A stretch of DNA of 64,000 bases, from the NCBI GenBank assembly GCA_025526915.1, contig JAHLKH010000022.1, positions 124,001 to 188,000 of the forward strand, written 5' to 3'. How positions within the stretch are numbered: position 1 is the first letter of the stretch; each line of letters begins with the position of its first letter. Positions 23,101 through 32,938 of this stretch are shown here, piece by piece. Below the pieces are notes generated by a model. That model saw only the letters and a program-made list of their open reading frames with translations, had not been told where the DNA came from and did not search any database. This DNA is from Entophlyctis helioformis. Lineage: Eukaryota > Chytridiomycota > Chytridiomycetes > Chytridiales > Chytriomycetaceae. The translations under genes were made by a program, and so were the position numbers.

Positions 23101-24399
23101 GTCGAAGCGCAAGCGGCTCTTTTCAGGCACAAGTTCCGGCAGGTCGTCTGTTGGAGGCGGCTGGCGCTGCTCTTCCTGGACCATCTCGAGCTCCTGCATC
23201 CACGCCAGCTTCTGCGGCTCGGCAGTTGCAGGATCAATGTACTCGTCAATGTGCGCAAACCCTCCAGCGTCCACTTTGGCGTCCATTTCCGTGTCGTGCA
23301 CTTGCTCGACCTGCTCCAGACCGTGACTCGCTGATTCGACGACATCGGCGACTGCATCGGCGCCAGTCTGCTGCTCCTGCCGACGCTGCTCATGCCGACG
23401 CTGCAGAAACGCCAGTGCCGACGGGTCGAGTTTGGACATGATCTCGCGACGCATCTCCTCAATCTCATCAGCCGACATGCCAGCAATCGCACGGTCGTTC
23501 TCGTCCGAGATGCCCTGCTTGACAGCGTCCTGGCCGGAAGGTGCCACAGCCTTTGGCCGCGCAGCTGGCTCGGCAGCAGCCAGTCTGTTGGCGCGCGACG
23601 GTTTCCATTGCGAGCGATGCACGGGGACGGGGAATCCGTGCGCGTTGGTGTTGGACTGCACGGGGACGGGCATGTCGGCGTCGAGGTCGAGGGCTCGTTC
23701 ACGGACGCCGGACATGACGGTGCCAAAGAGCGAGTCGGCGGACTCGAACATGCGGCGAGGGCGGTTTGTGCGCGAGGCGGGGCGGTCGCCGGCGTCTGGC
23801 GCATCTGCGCTGGCTGCCGGAGCCGCTGGCACAGATCCAGCAGGGGCGGCTTGTGCGGCGGCTGCGCGGCGCTGGGCAAACAGAGACGGCCGCTTGGCTT
23901 GGTGCTGCTGCTGCTGCTTGACCGGCGGCACCGGCTCCTGCTCGCTCTCGCGATCGTCGGCATCCTGCAGCCTGGCCCACGAAACGCTTTTTTTGGCCGC
24001 TGCTGGCACCGGCTGCTGGTGCTGCTGCTGCTGGTGCACATTGCCAGGCACGGGCTGCTGGTCGGGCTCGGACGCAGGCGCATACGGAAAAGAGTCGGGC
24101 ACCGACACCTTCATGGCGGGCATGGCAGCCGACCGGCCCGGCAGCGCCTGGCCCGCAGCAGTCGCCGTCGCCGAGGCTGGCGCAGATGCCGCTGCAGATG
24201 CCGCCTGCACGACCTTTGGCGGCGGGCCTCGCTTGGCAAAGGCGGCCGAGCGCTGGGCACCGGCAACGGCCGCCACCTTGCCGATGTTCTCAAACTCTTG
24301 CTGCATGCGCAGCAGGTCCTCCTCGCTCTCGTCGGCCGTGGGCCTGCGGGCGAGCTCCACATCGCCGCGCCTGCTGCTGCTGCTGCTGCTGCCGTTCAT
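20137..24399 (-). CDS. RPAP1: RPAP1, RNA polymerase II-associated protein 1, single exon
   Basis: Needed for RNA polymerase II assembly and import. The 1420-residue frame starts at ATG 24397-24399 and stops at 20137. The N-terminal signature is RRPTADESEEDLLRMQQEF, the RPAP1_N box. After a disordered Pro/Gln/Ala-rich stretch comes SRLRFDFKGAVM, then HGADPSLAGYSIEELVHLSK and RALSLQTLARIL, the RPAP1_C box. The remaining ~900 residues are helical, as in the family. The frame stays open another 720 bases upstream, but that stretch runs through the HIS6 first exon and its (GT)n intron, so I reject it. It shares its promoter region with HIS6. Confidence 0.93.
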   Translation of the reverse strand: MNGSSSSSSRRGDVELARRPTADESEEDLLRMQQEFENIGKVAAVAGAQRSAAFAKRGPPPKVVQAASAAASAPASATATAAGQALPGRSAAMPAMKVSVPDSFPYAPASEPDQQPVPGNVHQQQQHQQPVPAAAKKSVSWARLQDADDRESEQEPVPPVKQQQQHQAKRPSLFAQRRAAAAQAAPAGSVPAAPAASADAPDAGDRPASRTNRPRRMFESADSLFGTVMSGVRERALDLDADMPVPVQSNTNAHGFPVPVHRSQWKPSRANRLAAAEPAARPKAVAPSGQDAVKQGISDENDRAIAGMSADEIEEMRREIMSKLDPSALAFLQRRHEQRRQEQQTGADAVADVVESASHGLEQVEQVHDTEMDAKVDAGGFAHIDEYIDPATAEPQKLAWMQELEMVQEEQRQPPPTDDLPELVPEKSRLRFDFKGAVMDEQAGTQHESHSGLFHHGADPSLAGYSIEELVHLSKSTVPTQRALSLQTLARILASLHTEQYPVEQRREIRRFCRSTNVLLHIRVALDASHETVVIRGLEALVEVLGASSDMGPAITPSDSSRPVAAVADREWLWDRLALGRAGYRAVPLAAESLSLFAAKSAGKDTAAIEMPDNNGSLASILSLMNKDTVLGLLSTNILVRLRYLVDNLKLPLASHMDVIRVLTAIAHHSDSSAQDILECAGLVDAIARTAVAAKWPLPNTATPQLTLIRNALRLFRVLCQSGRDAAAALIRHHVIDVVVRFLTMPPSVVPSEPLEMAGLQLKLEIAMHVWTIQGVVFTYTLGGRLFDEYRTLVFDHAKSVCDVLSKVMGARSSGLEMREYSDALMCTAFGTLAAVCRTLTTLLVRYRADMNAGGENDAMQSYAGLMAGLLVTVNNNSLGRDAASLPEHMDAVFVSAALDFLHTYVSQSLTFQYEPMPHTMATLRTVAGPLSTLAARFTTVGLASALETGLAGAHATSGAAEFAPGEDYHWSTPLCSTSRRVLASRLGDAGAIGHALSSMLEMDQTARRHLAREMSAGGALAVDPACVGFVRHLATRVPLTSYARHGDWVRVFGQGKPALLLVWTRSTSLLLARHASSAAATLAAPVVPEETLATLGPLMALVGTVGLPELVPGDEYLAAEWLNGYLLSAKSKPLPSIDAALSQVFALDAFATSPLQQSQALYRSDDAVRLNSLFFEAAVGAGSLPLRRDWMFGPLDRLYREMRAHGLTSIPDDMAGIVRHVLGLVHALSSAGCLSPASIPPSVKLLHMMRVFLLSDGSGTELFRLDGIASVLDWAFDTFTAEIMAAGHGGLVASAFETGAGGGTSFYQLYEDLIQQFAGVSFAALHFQKYLVVPLAMTFPRDYRSAFWTMLNDVRLLRAVRLTAGDLEAAMGGRESVMGVFGGQQETDQDLLRLYRSVRGTLGEGSLLADIVDVQLARR

Positions 24400-24651
24400 C
24401 GGGTTTGACGCAAAGTCCAGCCGGCGCTTGAGCGTGTGCTGCTGATTGGCCCGCCATCCAGTCACGTGAATTGTCACGTGATGAGCATGCAGTCCAGCCA
24501 TTTCCGGCTCGTCGGACTGAACCAACCGATCGGCCGCGCAGACACAACCTTGTGGGTGGCATGCGTGCAGACGTGCGCTGCCCGCTGGCATTGCACGCTG
24601 GCTGCTGACCCTTGGGTGCTGGCATGGCTCGCCGGCCTGCAGCCGCCACGA
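24400..24651. promoter_or_regulatory. Divergent RPAP1/HIS6 promoter with tandem E-boxes and a CCAAT box
   Basis: 252 bp between the two start codons. It contains two identical palindromes TCACGTGA at 24462-24469 and 24474-24481, 12 bp apart (CACGTG is the core bound by Cbf1/bHLH-type factors), and a GATTGG (inverted CCAAT) at about 24443. Twin E-boxes at one helical turn suggest cooperative binding (inference). Confidence 0.6.
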
Positions 24652-24762
24652 ATGTCGCTGTTCCGGCCCTGCATCGACCTGCACGACGGCGAGGTCAAGC
24701 AGATTGTGGGTGCGTCGCTCTCCGACTCGACGCCCTCGGACCTGCGCACCAACTTTGTGTCG

Positions 24763-24798
<36 letters not shown>

Positions 24799-25857
24799 AC
24801 CACGGACAGCTGCGTCTGGCCTTGTCTGACCTTGTGCATCCGAGCCAGCCAGCCGCCTGCCTACTATGCGCAGTTGTACCGCACGCACGGCCTGCGCGGT
24901 GCCCACGTCATCAAGCTCGGTCCCAACAACGACGAGGCTGCAAGAGCCGCTCTGGCCGCCTGGCCCAAGGGCATGCAGATTGGCGGCGGCATCTCCATCG
25001 ACAACGCCCAGCTGTGGCTCGACGCCGGCGCCGACAAGGCAAGCGGCGAGTGTATGTCTGCCGGCTGCCATGGCACACGCGAACTGACCCGTGCGGCGAA
25101 TCTTGTGCAATGCCCACACAGGTCATTGTCACCAGCTGGCTGTTTCCCGATGCCAAGCTGAGCATCGACCGTCTGCGTCTCTTGTCAGAGACCATCGGCC
25201 GCGATGCTCTTGTTGTCGATCTGAGCTGCAAGCGCCGCGTGCGATCGCCCCAGGACGGACCCGCTGATGCAGCTGCCGAGCCCGAATGGGTTGTTGCCAT
25301 GAACAAGTGGCAGACACCCACGAATCTGGTGCTGAGCGCAGAGTCCATGGCCGAGCTGGCGCAGTACGCGTCCGAGTTCCTTGTGCATGCGGCTGATGTC
25401 GAGGGTCTGTGCCAGGGCATCGACGAGCAGCTTGTTGAGCGTGAGTCTAAGCCGCGATGGATCTGGATCTGGATCTGGACTGTGGTCGTAATCTGGCACA
25501 GTGGCTGACGTCATGGCATCGGATGCTGGTTGCAGGTCTGGCCCAGTGGTCTACCATCCCATGCACATATGCAGGCGGCGCAAAAGGTCTGTTGGCTGCC
25601 ACTGCCGACGTCGAACTGCATTGCAAGACTGACCATGGATCCGTCGCAGATCTGGGCGATATCGAGCTGGTCGACAGATTGTCACAGGGCCGTGTCGACA
25701 TCACCTATGGAAGGTACGCGACAGTGGACATGTATTGCAAGGATCGTGGCAATAACGCAACCGGGTGCTGGACAGTGCGCTCGACATCTTTGGCGGCTCT
25801 GGCGTCAAGTTTGACGACCTGGTCGCATGGAACAACAGCAAACAGTCCCAAAAATAG
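24652..25857 (+). CDS. HIS6: Phosphoribosyl-formimino-AICAR-phosphate isomerase (HIS6/HisA), six exons
   Basis: The fourth step of histidine biosynthesis. Exons 24652-24764, 24849-25038, 25122-25440, 25536-25586, 25650-25713 and 25776-25857 give 272 residues, the normal eukaryotic HisA length. Motifs: [17 protein letters not shown] (first strand with catalytic Asp), [78 protein letters not shown] and [19 protein letters not shown], the last with the phosphate-binding GG. Intron 1 is mostly (GT)n; intron 2 is GC-AG (AAG|GCAAGC). The stop lies 23 bp from the stop of the convergent ARMT1 gene. Confidence 0.95.
24765..24798. repeat. (GT)n microsatellite inside HIS6 intron 1
   Basis: About 16 GT dinucleotides immediately follow exon 1, so the splice donor itself is part of the microsatellite. 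Length variation here could shift or multiply donor choice. Confidence 0.9.
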
Positions 25858-25880
25858 ACGATTATGCAACTGCGTCCGTG

Positions 25881-27414
25881 TTACTCGCTCGCGACGGGCA
25901 CGCCGCTGCGTCCTGCAAAGAACTGGATCATGCCAAACTTGCCATTGACCATCCAGTCCTTGTCGATCTGGCCCAGCTGCGTGCCCTGGCCAGGCGCAAG
26001 CCCAACAGCCGTGTCGCTCTTGCACGTGCGAAGCAGAACAAACGGCGCAACGTCAGTGGCAGCGAGTGGACCCATGGCGTCTGCGAGCGGCGTGTCTGTT
26101 GGCCAAGCGGCATCGTGCACCATCTGTATCCGCACATGGCAGGTCAGAATGATTCCAAAGGCTTCATCACCCAAACCCCAGCACAAACCTTGCGGTAGTT
26201 CAAGTCGCCCTTGAAGAAGATGAACCGCGCTTCAGACAGCCGCTGCAGCAGCTGCGGTGCCTGGGATGGCAGACGCCAGTACGGGAATGGAGACGTCCAG
26301 AACGGATCCGCGCGCAGCTGCCAGCGGCCACTGGCAAGCCACGACCGCCATCGGGCCACGGCCTGCACAAGCGCGTCGTTGGATTTGGACTTGCCCAGCC
26401 GATCGCACTCGGACAGCGTGTACTCAAAATCAGCAAAGGTGGTGTCGCTGACAAACCACGGGTATGCCTTGGCTTCGAACACGATGGTGCAGCCTGTGGT
26501 CTGCGAGATGTGGTCTGCGAGGCACAGATCGGCAAAGAGCTCAAAGCCTGATGGCGTGTTTCACACACGTTAGATCTTGGTGCAATGCGCTCAGGACGGT
26601 ATAGCATGGCGTGGCATCGCTTGCCTGCATTGTCCAGCACAAACACAATGGTGCCGTCGTTGATGGCGAGCAGCTTGTCAAGCACGGCTTCTGTGTGGTT
26701 GACAATGATGTTGCCGTGCGATGCGGCCAGCTGCTCCTTGCCAGACACTTGCATCTTGTGCATCTCGTCGTGCTTGGCATGCACCAACAGCGACAGATCG
26801 CTCTATGGACACAACATGAGCATGAGCATTGGGATAGGGCCGTGGCAGCATCAAGACTGCGTACCTGGTTTCCCCACAGCGAGAACTGGCACATGCAGCC
26901 ATCATCGAGTCAGTTGCAAGTCTGCACATCTCGGTGCTGGCGCGGCAGCAAGCCCCACCTGGATCAGCTCGCGCAGCAAGTCGCGATCGCGAGTGGCAGG
27001 AGCACCAAGGCCACCTGCCGAATGCGGCGCAAGCACAGCCGACGCTAACTGCAACACAGACGCCACCGATCCCTCCAGCGACGCCTGCTTCTCGCTCTCA
27101 AACAGATCAAAGTCCTTCCAGTTTGTGGTGCGCTGCACCGTCTGTCTGAGCAGGCGGTACATGTAGCACTCGATCAGCAGCCACGGTGCCCTGAACCACG
27201 TCCTCTGGCTCTCGTCCACGGCCAGCAAAGCGCTGTTCCACATGTCGACATCGTTGGCGTGCATGGCTGCAGATGCGGTTGATTCAGACGATGCGGACAG
27301 TAGCTCGATGGGCTTGTCGCGCACCATGGCGTACTTGAGGGCCGAGATCTCGGACATGATGACCTGCTTGGCTTCTGCAATGGCCTCGGCCGAGATGGGC
27401 TTGTCGAGGCTGTC

Positions 27415-27445
<31 letters not shown>

Positions 27446-27704
27446 GTGCCGCTACGTGCTGGCGCAGTGGAAGGGGCAACCTCCTGCAGATGGAAGCGGC
27501 GGACGAGCCGGTCGATGATCTTGGTCAGAATCACCTGCGAGTGAGCGTCCATGTGTGTGTGTGCGTCAGAGCGAGTGGCTGCACAAGCATCGCAGTACGC
27601 AGTCAGGGCAGGCGCACAGGCAGTCTGTCCTTGATGGTGTAGTACGCAAACGACTCGGGCACGCTGCCTCTGAGCAGTGGCGCCGACGGCAGCTTGTCGT
27701 TCAT
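25881..27704 (-). CDS. ARMT1: ARMT1/DUF89 metal-dependent damage-control phosphatase, six exons
   Basis: A DUF89 subfamily III protein; yeast relatives dephosphorylate harmful sugar phosphates. The human homologue is named as an acidic-residue methyltransferase. Exons from the minus start: 27704-27618, 27534-26959, 26885-26865, 26802-26625, 26547-26189 and 26123-25881, giving 487 residues. Motifs: PESFAYYTIKDRLPVILTKI at the N-terminus; LWGN encoded by a 21-base microexon; FVLDNAGFELFADLCLAD with the metal-binding Asp-Asn pair; FKGDLNYRK; LRTCKSD (the RTxK signature); and DWMVNGKFGMIQF at the end. Intron 4 is GC-AG (GCAAGC donor). The start codon is 56 bp from that of RPAP2. Confidence 0.93.
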
Positions 27705-27760
27705 CCCGATGCGGCTTTAGCGGTTTGTAGCGAAATCGACATTTATCGTTAAACTGAGCA
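27705..27760. promoter_or_regulatory. Ultra-short divergent ARMT1/RPAP2 promoter
   Basis: Only 56 bp separate the two predicted ATGs, so the core promoters must overlap or lie in the 5' coding regions. No TATA box. The AT-richer core (CATTTATCGTTAAACT) near 27740-27756 stands out in this GC-rich window. Confidence 0.45.
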
Positions 27761-30418
27761 ATGCGAGCGAGTCCGCTTGGCGCCGGGAACACAGACGCCG
27801 GTGCAGACGGCAGGCCGCCAGTCGCACCGGGCAGGCCAGGTGCTGCCACTGGAGCAGCAGCATCTGGAGCAGGATCTGCGGCAAGCAGAAGAGGGCGAGG
27901 AAGAGGACGGGGACGAGGAGCAGCAGCGGCAGGCACCAAGGCATCGACGCCTGCACTCGATGCACGGCGCAAGGCGGCCGAGCAGTCGGCCAGGGCCAGG
28001 ATCGACGCAGACAAGAGCGTCTCTGCAGCACAAGAGTTGCTGTTTGAGGGTGCTGTGGACGCCGCCACCGTGCAGTCGGCCGTGAGTGCATGCTGCGTGC
28101 CTGCCCGTCTGCGTGTGCCTGATCGGCTGGCTGACGCCGCGGCACGGCCATCCAGTGCAGGCTGTTGACGCCAGAGACGTACAGCGAAGTCGTCCAGGAG
28201 CGTGAGGCTCAGCGGCTCTGTGGATACCCGCCATGTGGCCAGAAGACGGTAAGCTGCAGGCCATCGGCTATCGTGCGATTGTGCGATCGCTGCCATGGCA
28301 GCCTGTATCTGATCGCACACTTGCACCGACAGAACCCAACAAAGGCACATCTGCGCATCGACCTGAAGGACCGCAAGGTGTACGACATCACCGCGCTCAA
28401 GGCATACTGCTGCACCGACTGCTTCAGCGCATCGACCTACCTTGTGTCCCAGTTGTCGCTGGATCCCGTCTACATGCGCGACTTGAGCAGCGGGCGTCCC
28501 GTGGATGTCTTGCCGCCGCGCACACCGATTGGGTAAGTTCGCCGAGCGTCTGGGATAGCCGCCTTGTGCTGACATTCAAGTCTGTATCCAGTGATGTTTA
28601 TGCTGCACGATCAACGCCGCACGTATCTGTCGACGCAAAGGCTGCGACGGTCAACGCGCCGTCCGAGAGGCAGCTCGTGCACAACTACATCGATACACTG
28701 ATTGCGTCGCTGCCAAACATGGCGCTTGGCAGTGACGAGCCCCTCACGATCCGCGAACGGTCTGATGACGCCTTAGAGACTGCGGCGGAAGCACCCGAAG
28801 CACAGAAGGAACTAGAAGTAGAGCCAAGCACAGCTGCAAGGCGGCTCAAACCAGCAAGCGTTGTTGCAGGCTCCTTTGACGAAATCGAGGGCTATAAGCC
28901 GTCCATCAGATCGTCGCGTCGCCAACCGCCGCAACAATCCCAAAAGCCCGAGCAGCCACCTTCGGTTGGCACAGAGCGTGCTCCGGCGTCCTCGGCCGCA
29001 AAGGCTGCAGAACTGGAAACGACGCCACCTAACGGACTCTCAGTCTCCAAGCGCGAATCTGCCAGATTCCTGCGGTTTGCGGACCCGATCGAAGCTCCTT
29101 CTGAGGCATGGACTGCGATCAAAGAGCCCACAGCCGCACTTCCGAGCAAGCCTTCCATCCGCCCTGCACAGGAGCCAGCGGCGATTGCTCCAACAGCGTC
29201 TGCACAACAACCGAAGCGGCTTATTGAGCAGCAGCCGCAGCATACGGCGGAGCAACCAAAGCCATCACCAACAGCAGCAGTCGTGCCCGTTCAAGCAAAG
29301 GTTGCAGCATCAGCACATGCAGTCCAGCCAGAACCAGCTGCAACACCAAAGCCAACCGCCAAGCCAGCTGCCAAGTCAGCGCCACTCAAAGCATCAGCAA
29401 CAAAAGGCAAACCGATTGCCGATGCGGATGGCAGTGACGAAGAGGATGACGATGACGACGATGATGATGATGAGCTGTTCAATGGCGACGAGGATGACGA
29501 AAACGACCGCTGGCTGCGTCCGTCCAAGACACCCGTCAAGCCAACGCTGTCGATCTTTGGCCGCATGTGGGTGCTCGTCGACCGGGTCGTGACACCCAAG
29601 ACGCGGCTCCTGCTCCGCCATGCGCAGGCACCAGCCGCTGTCTTTGAGCGTGGCGCGATCGTCTTTATCAGCAGCGACGACGACCATGGACTGCGCAAGG
29701 ATATCTTTGCGGGCAAGCTGCTCAAGACGTATGCACACTGCTCGAGACTTGCACTGTGGAGAGTGCTGTTTGGTATGCTGACACGCCGTGCTCTGGGATG
29801 CAGGCTGCGCCATATCCGCCGAGAGCACAAGCTGGACTGGGACATGGACCACGAGATGCTGTGCATCATTGACACGCTCGCGCTCGGCAAGGCGACGACG
29901 ATGCTGCCGTTTGTCGAAGAGTGGATTCTGTGTGTTGTGTTTATGCGACTGTACGTGCCTGTTGATTGTTTGTCAATGGCTGTGTATGGCTGCCCATGGC
30001 GATGCATATGGCTGCCAAAAGCTGTGTGTATGCTTGCTATTGCATGAATCCCACCGAGATCGGCTAGTGGAGCGTGACGCGTCCCGACGCGTCTCGCAAT
30101 CGTGGTGATGGGCTTTTGTCATGATTATGCGGAGAAACAGTTTGTGAGTGACGTGGTGATGCGGTGCTAACATCTGTCCGGTCGATTGATGCTCCGGCCT
30201 GGTACATTTTCCGTGGAAGGCTCTGCCGTGCGAAGCAAGCGTCAGCCATGGCCGCAAACGAAGCAGCAGGCGGGACGAGTGAAGCGTCGTTGGCGGACGT
30301 TCCGGCAGGCTCTGCAGCGACGCATGCGGCGCACGAGTGGGACTGGACACGCATGCTCAAGCCGACAGGGCTTGGGCTGGCTGAGCTGGACGTGTTCGTG
30401 CGGATGGTGATGGACTAA
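27761..30418 (+). CDS. RPAP2: RPAP2/Rtr1-type RNA polymerase II CTD phosphatase
   Basis: Removes phospho-Ser5 from the Pol II tail and helps polymerase import. Exons: 27761-28081, 28156-28248, 28333-28532, 28592 to about 29951, and the end (ending at the stop at 30418). Zinc-finger signature: TPETYSEVVQEREAQRLCGY followed by PPC, then RIDLKDRKVYDI and YCCTDCFSASTYLVSQLS, matching the Rtr1 CX4C...CX3C fold. A long disordered acidic region (nine Asp in a row) precedes LSIFGRMWVLVDRVVT and LPFVEEWILCVVFMRL. The final exon ends LKPTGLGLAELDVFVRMVMD. The join between 29951 and about 30080 has no clean frame and may hide one missing base. Confidence 0.82.
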
Positions 30419-30667
30419 AGCGAATAAAGGCGTCGCTTGCTTGCCCTGCCAGATGGTGTCACTTTGAGATTTGTCATCACCAGTTTATGCATCAGTTTTT
30501 GTGCGATACCCTCACCACCACCTACCAGCGCACGACTGCAAGACGGTGAGAAAGCGATCGCGTCGGTCGCTTTTCGTGATTCCGAACAGCCACAAATCAG
30601 CTTAGAACAGCGCAAGCCTTCCCATCTACCAGCCAGCCAGCCCGCCAGCCAGCCAGCATTGTCGGTC

Positions 30668-32809
30668 ATGGCCAGGCTCGTCCAAATCGCACTGCTCTGC
30701 TCAAGCATCCTCGGCGCTCTGGTCAACGCGCTCATGGTCGCCGTGTTCGCAGCCAGCAAAACGCTGCAAACCCCGCACATGTACATGATGGCCAACGCGA
30801 TCCTTGCCGACTCGCTCTTTGCCGTGTCGCTGTTTGCGACGTGTCTCGCGCGCATCATCCTCGAGGCGTCCTCTTCATCAGCGTTGCCGCCGTCCGGCGC
30901 ACCTCGGCTGACGCCGTCAACGCTGCCGTCTGCCCAGCTCGGCGAGTTTGTGCTGTGCCAGGTCCAGGGCTTCACGCTCAACGTCTGTCTGCTGGTGTCT
31001 ATCCTCAGCTCGGCGCTCATTGCGTTGAACCACTATTTCCAGCTGCGGCCAGACTCGCTCAACATGACACGTCTGCAAATCTACTCGAGCATCACGGCCG
31101 TGTGGGTCGTGTCGGCGCTCTTGGCCACTGCCCCCGAGTGGACCGTCGAGCACGCTGATCCATACACGCTCGACTCGGCTGGCGCGTTCTGCTTTGTCGA
31201 CTTTCGCAGCACCAAGAGCTGGCTCGTCGGCGCGAACATTGCTCACATGGTCATCAGTCTGTGTGCTCCCTGGATCGCGTTTGCGACATACTGCGCAATG
31301 GCGGGTCAGCTGCCCATGTTCCTGTACGAGGAAAGGGTCAAGGGCGTTGACGGTATCGGCACCAACGAGTACGACAGTGATACGGATGACGAGGACGGCT
31401 ACATGTCGGATGGCACAGACGATGATCAGGACGCCGGTGATGACGAGGACGAGGACGACGAGTTTGACGAGTTTTATCAGATCGGCCCTGTCCATGATGT
31501 CGAGTCGCCTCGCCGCAAGTCCCGTGTGGCCGGCATGGATCCGCCGCCGCCGCCAGTGCCGGTTCCGCCCATGCCGCAGCTCAGTGCGATCCGCAAGACA
31601 CCAGACGGCACAGCGGAAGACGTGCGGATCCACATCAAGCCGCCGTCGGTCACGGACGATCCGAGTGCAACGAAGCTGGCCAGCCAGCTTCCACTGCCAC
31701 CGCCCACCGCCGACGAAGACATCCAAGTCTGTCCACTCATGCAACCCGTCACGGCTCGCGACATTGCCTCCATCAACGCAGCGTCCAAACCGGGTGCCGA
31801 AACCGACGCGGACGCGATCGAGACAAGGGCAGTGCCCGTCGCATCCACCGACGAGCCCACAACAACAACGCCGCGCGAGCCGTCAACCAGCAGACGCATG
31901 AGTATCGCGATCGTGAATATCGCCAAACGCGTATCCATCACGCTGCAACGCAAGTCGTATTCCTCGGCATGCGATCCGCCCACATCATCGCCGTCAGTGC
32001 CCATGACAGACGCCGAGCTCGCCGCATCAGCGAAACAAGCACAAGCACTCAAACTCGCAGCAGCAGCAGCGGCAGCGGCAGATCGCAAACGCAAACTCAA
32101 GGCCGCAGCACGGCGTCGCAAAGCCAAAAAGTCTGTATCGTCCGTGTCGTCGCGGTTGACCAAGTCGCGCATGCGCAGCGTGTTCCTGCGGCGTGGTGCT
32201 GCCACGCTGTTCCAGTGGCTCGTGTTCTGGTCGCCGTTTGTTGTGTCGCACCTGCTGGACCTCTTCTCAACATTGCCCGCGACTGCCGACGACGACGGGA
32301 GTGGTGGGAGTGGAGGCAGTGGCAGTGGCGGGAGTGGTGGGCATGAGGGGAGTGGGTCAGCACTCGCGTTGCAGCAGGCTGATCCGTGGGTGAGCGCTGT
32401 CGGAGCCGTACTCGTGGCTCTGAGCTGCGCGTCGCAGCCGCTGATGCACTTTATCCTCGATGGGCGGGTGCGAAAGGCCCTTGTGGCGTTTAGCGTGTTG
32501 AATCAGCGGTACATGCGGTCCAAGCTCGGCGAGGTATGGACGAGCATCAGCGATATCACTCGCAGCGAGTCGACGCTGAATGCTGGGAGTATGGGCAGCA
32601 TGGCCGGGCTGAACCGATCGGTTGGCGGGTCACTGGCGTCTGTCGGACCAGGTGGTGGTGGCGGTGGCGGCGGTGGCAGCAGCAGTACTGGTGTGCACCG
32701 ATCCACATCGTTCTCGCAAACTGTGACAACCAACACGTTCCATGCCAACAAGGCCATCTCTGGGCCGGGTAGCGCTGGCGGCGTTGGTGCACGACGCAAC
32801 AAATCATGA
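30668..32809 (+). CDS. Class A-like seven-transmembrane receptor with huge third loop
   Basis: The single-exon frame has ATG at 30668. Seven hydrophobic helices are visible: TM1 with the conserved Asn (LGALVNALMVAVF), TM2 MANAILADSLFAVSLF with the conserved Asp, TM3 starting FVLCQVQG with the disulfide Cys, NHY in place of DRY, TM4-TM5, then ~300 residues of acidic, Ser/Pro and basic sequence as intracellular loop 3, then TM6 (ATLFQWLVFWSPFVVSHLL) and TM7 (LVALSCASQPLMHFILDGR). A Gly/Ser-rich tail follows. The lysine that binds retinal in opsins is replaced by Ala, so it is not an opsin. The ligand is unknown. It is convergent with a second receptor 129 bp away. Confidence 0.82.
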   Translation: MARLVQIALLCSSILGALVNALMVAVFAASKTLQTPHMYMMANAILADSLFAVSLFATCLARIILEASSSSALPPSGAPRLTPSTLPSAQLGEFVLCQVQGFTLNVCLLVSILSSALIALNHYFQLRPDSLNMTRLQIYSSITAVWVVSALLATAPEWTVEHADPYTLDSAGAFCFVDFRSTKSWLVGANIAHMVISLCAPWIAFATYCAMAGQLPMFLYEERVKGVDGIGTNEYDSDTDDEDGYMSDGTDDDQDAGDDEDEDDEFDEFYQIGPVHDVESPRRKSRVAGMDPPPPPVPVPPMPQLSAIRKTPDGTAEDVRIHIKPPSVTDDPSATKLASQLPLPPPTADEDIQVCPLMQPVTARDIASINAASKPGAETDADAIETRAVPVASTDEPTTTTPREPSTSRRMSIAIVNIAKRVSITLQRKSYSSACDPPTSSPSVPMTDAELAASAKQAQALKLAAAAAAAADRKRKLKAAARRRKAKKSVSSVSSRLTKSRMRSVFLRRGAATLFQWLVFWSPFVVSHLLDLFSTLPATADDDGSGGSGGSGSGGSGGHEGSGSALALQQADPWVSAVGAVLVALSCASQPLMHFILDGRVRKALVAFSVLNQRYMRSKLGEVWTSISDITRSESTLNAGSMGSMAGLNRSVGGSLASVGPGGGGGGGGGSSSTGVHRSTSFSQTVTTNTFHANKAISGPGSAGGVGARRNKS

Positions 32810-32938
32810 CCTCCGAGAATGGCGGCTCGCAGTGTTTCGTTGATGCAATGAATTATAGGAAAGCCACATGCAGAGTTTATGACAATGGGGATGATGGATG
32901 TATCTGGTGGAAAAGGTGCAACGAGTCGCGAGGCCAGA

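Noticed and set aside
24400..25119. Upstream extension of the RPAP1 frame to 25119
   Set aside because: It runs antisense through HIS6 exons 1-2 and reads the (GT)n intron as poly(Thr-His). The RPAP1_N signature starts right after ATG 24399.
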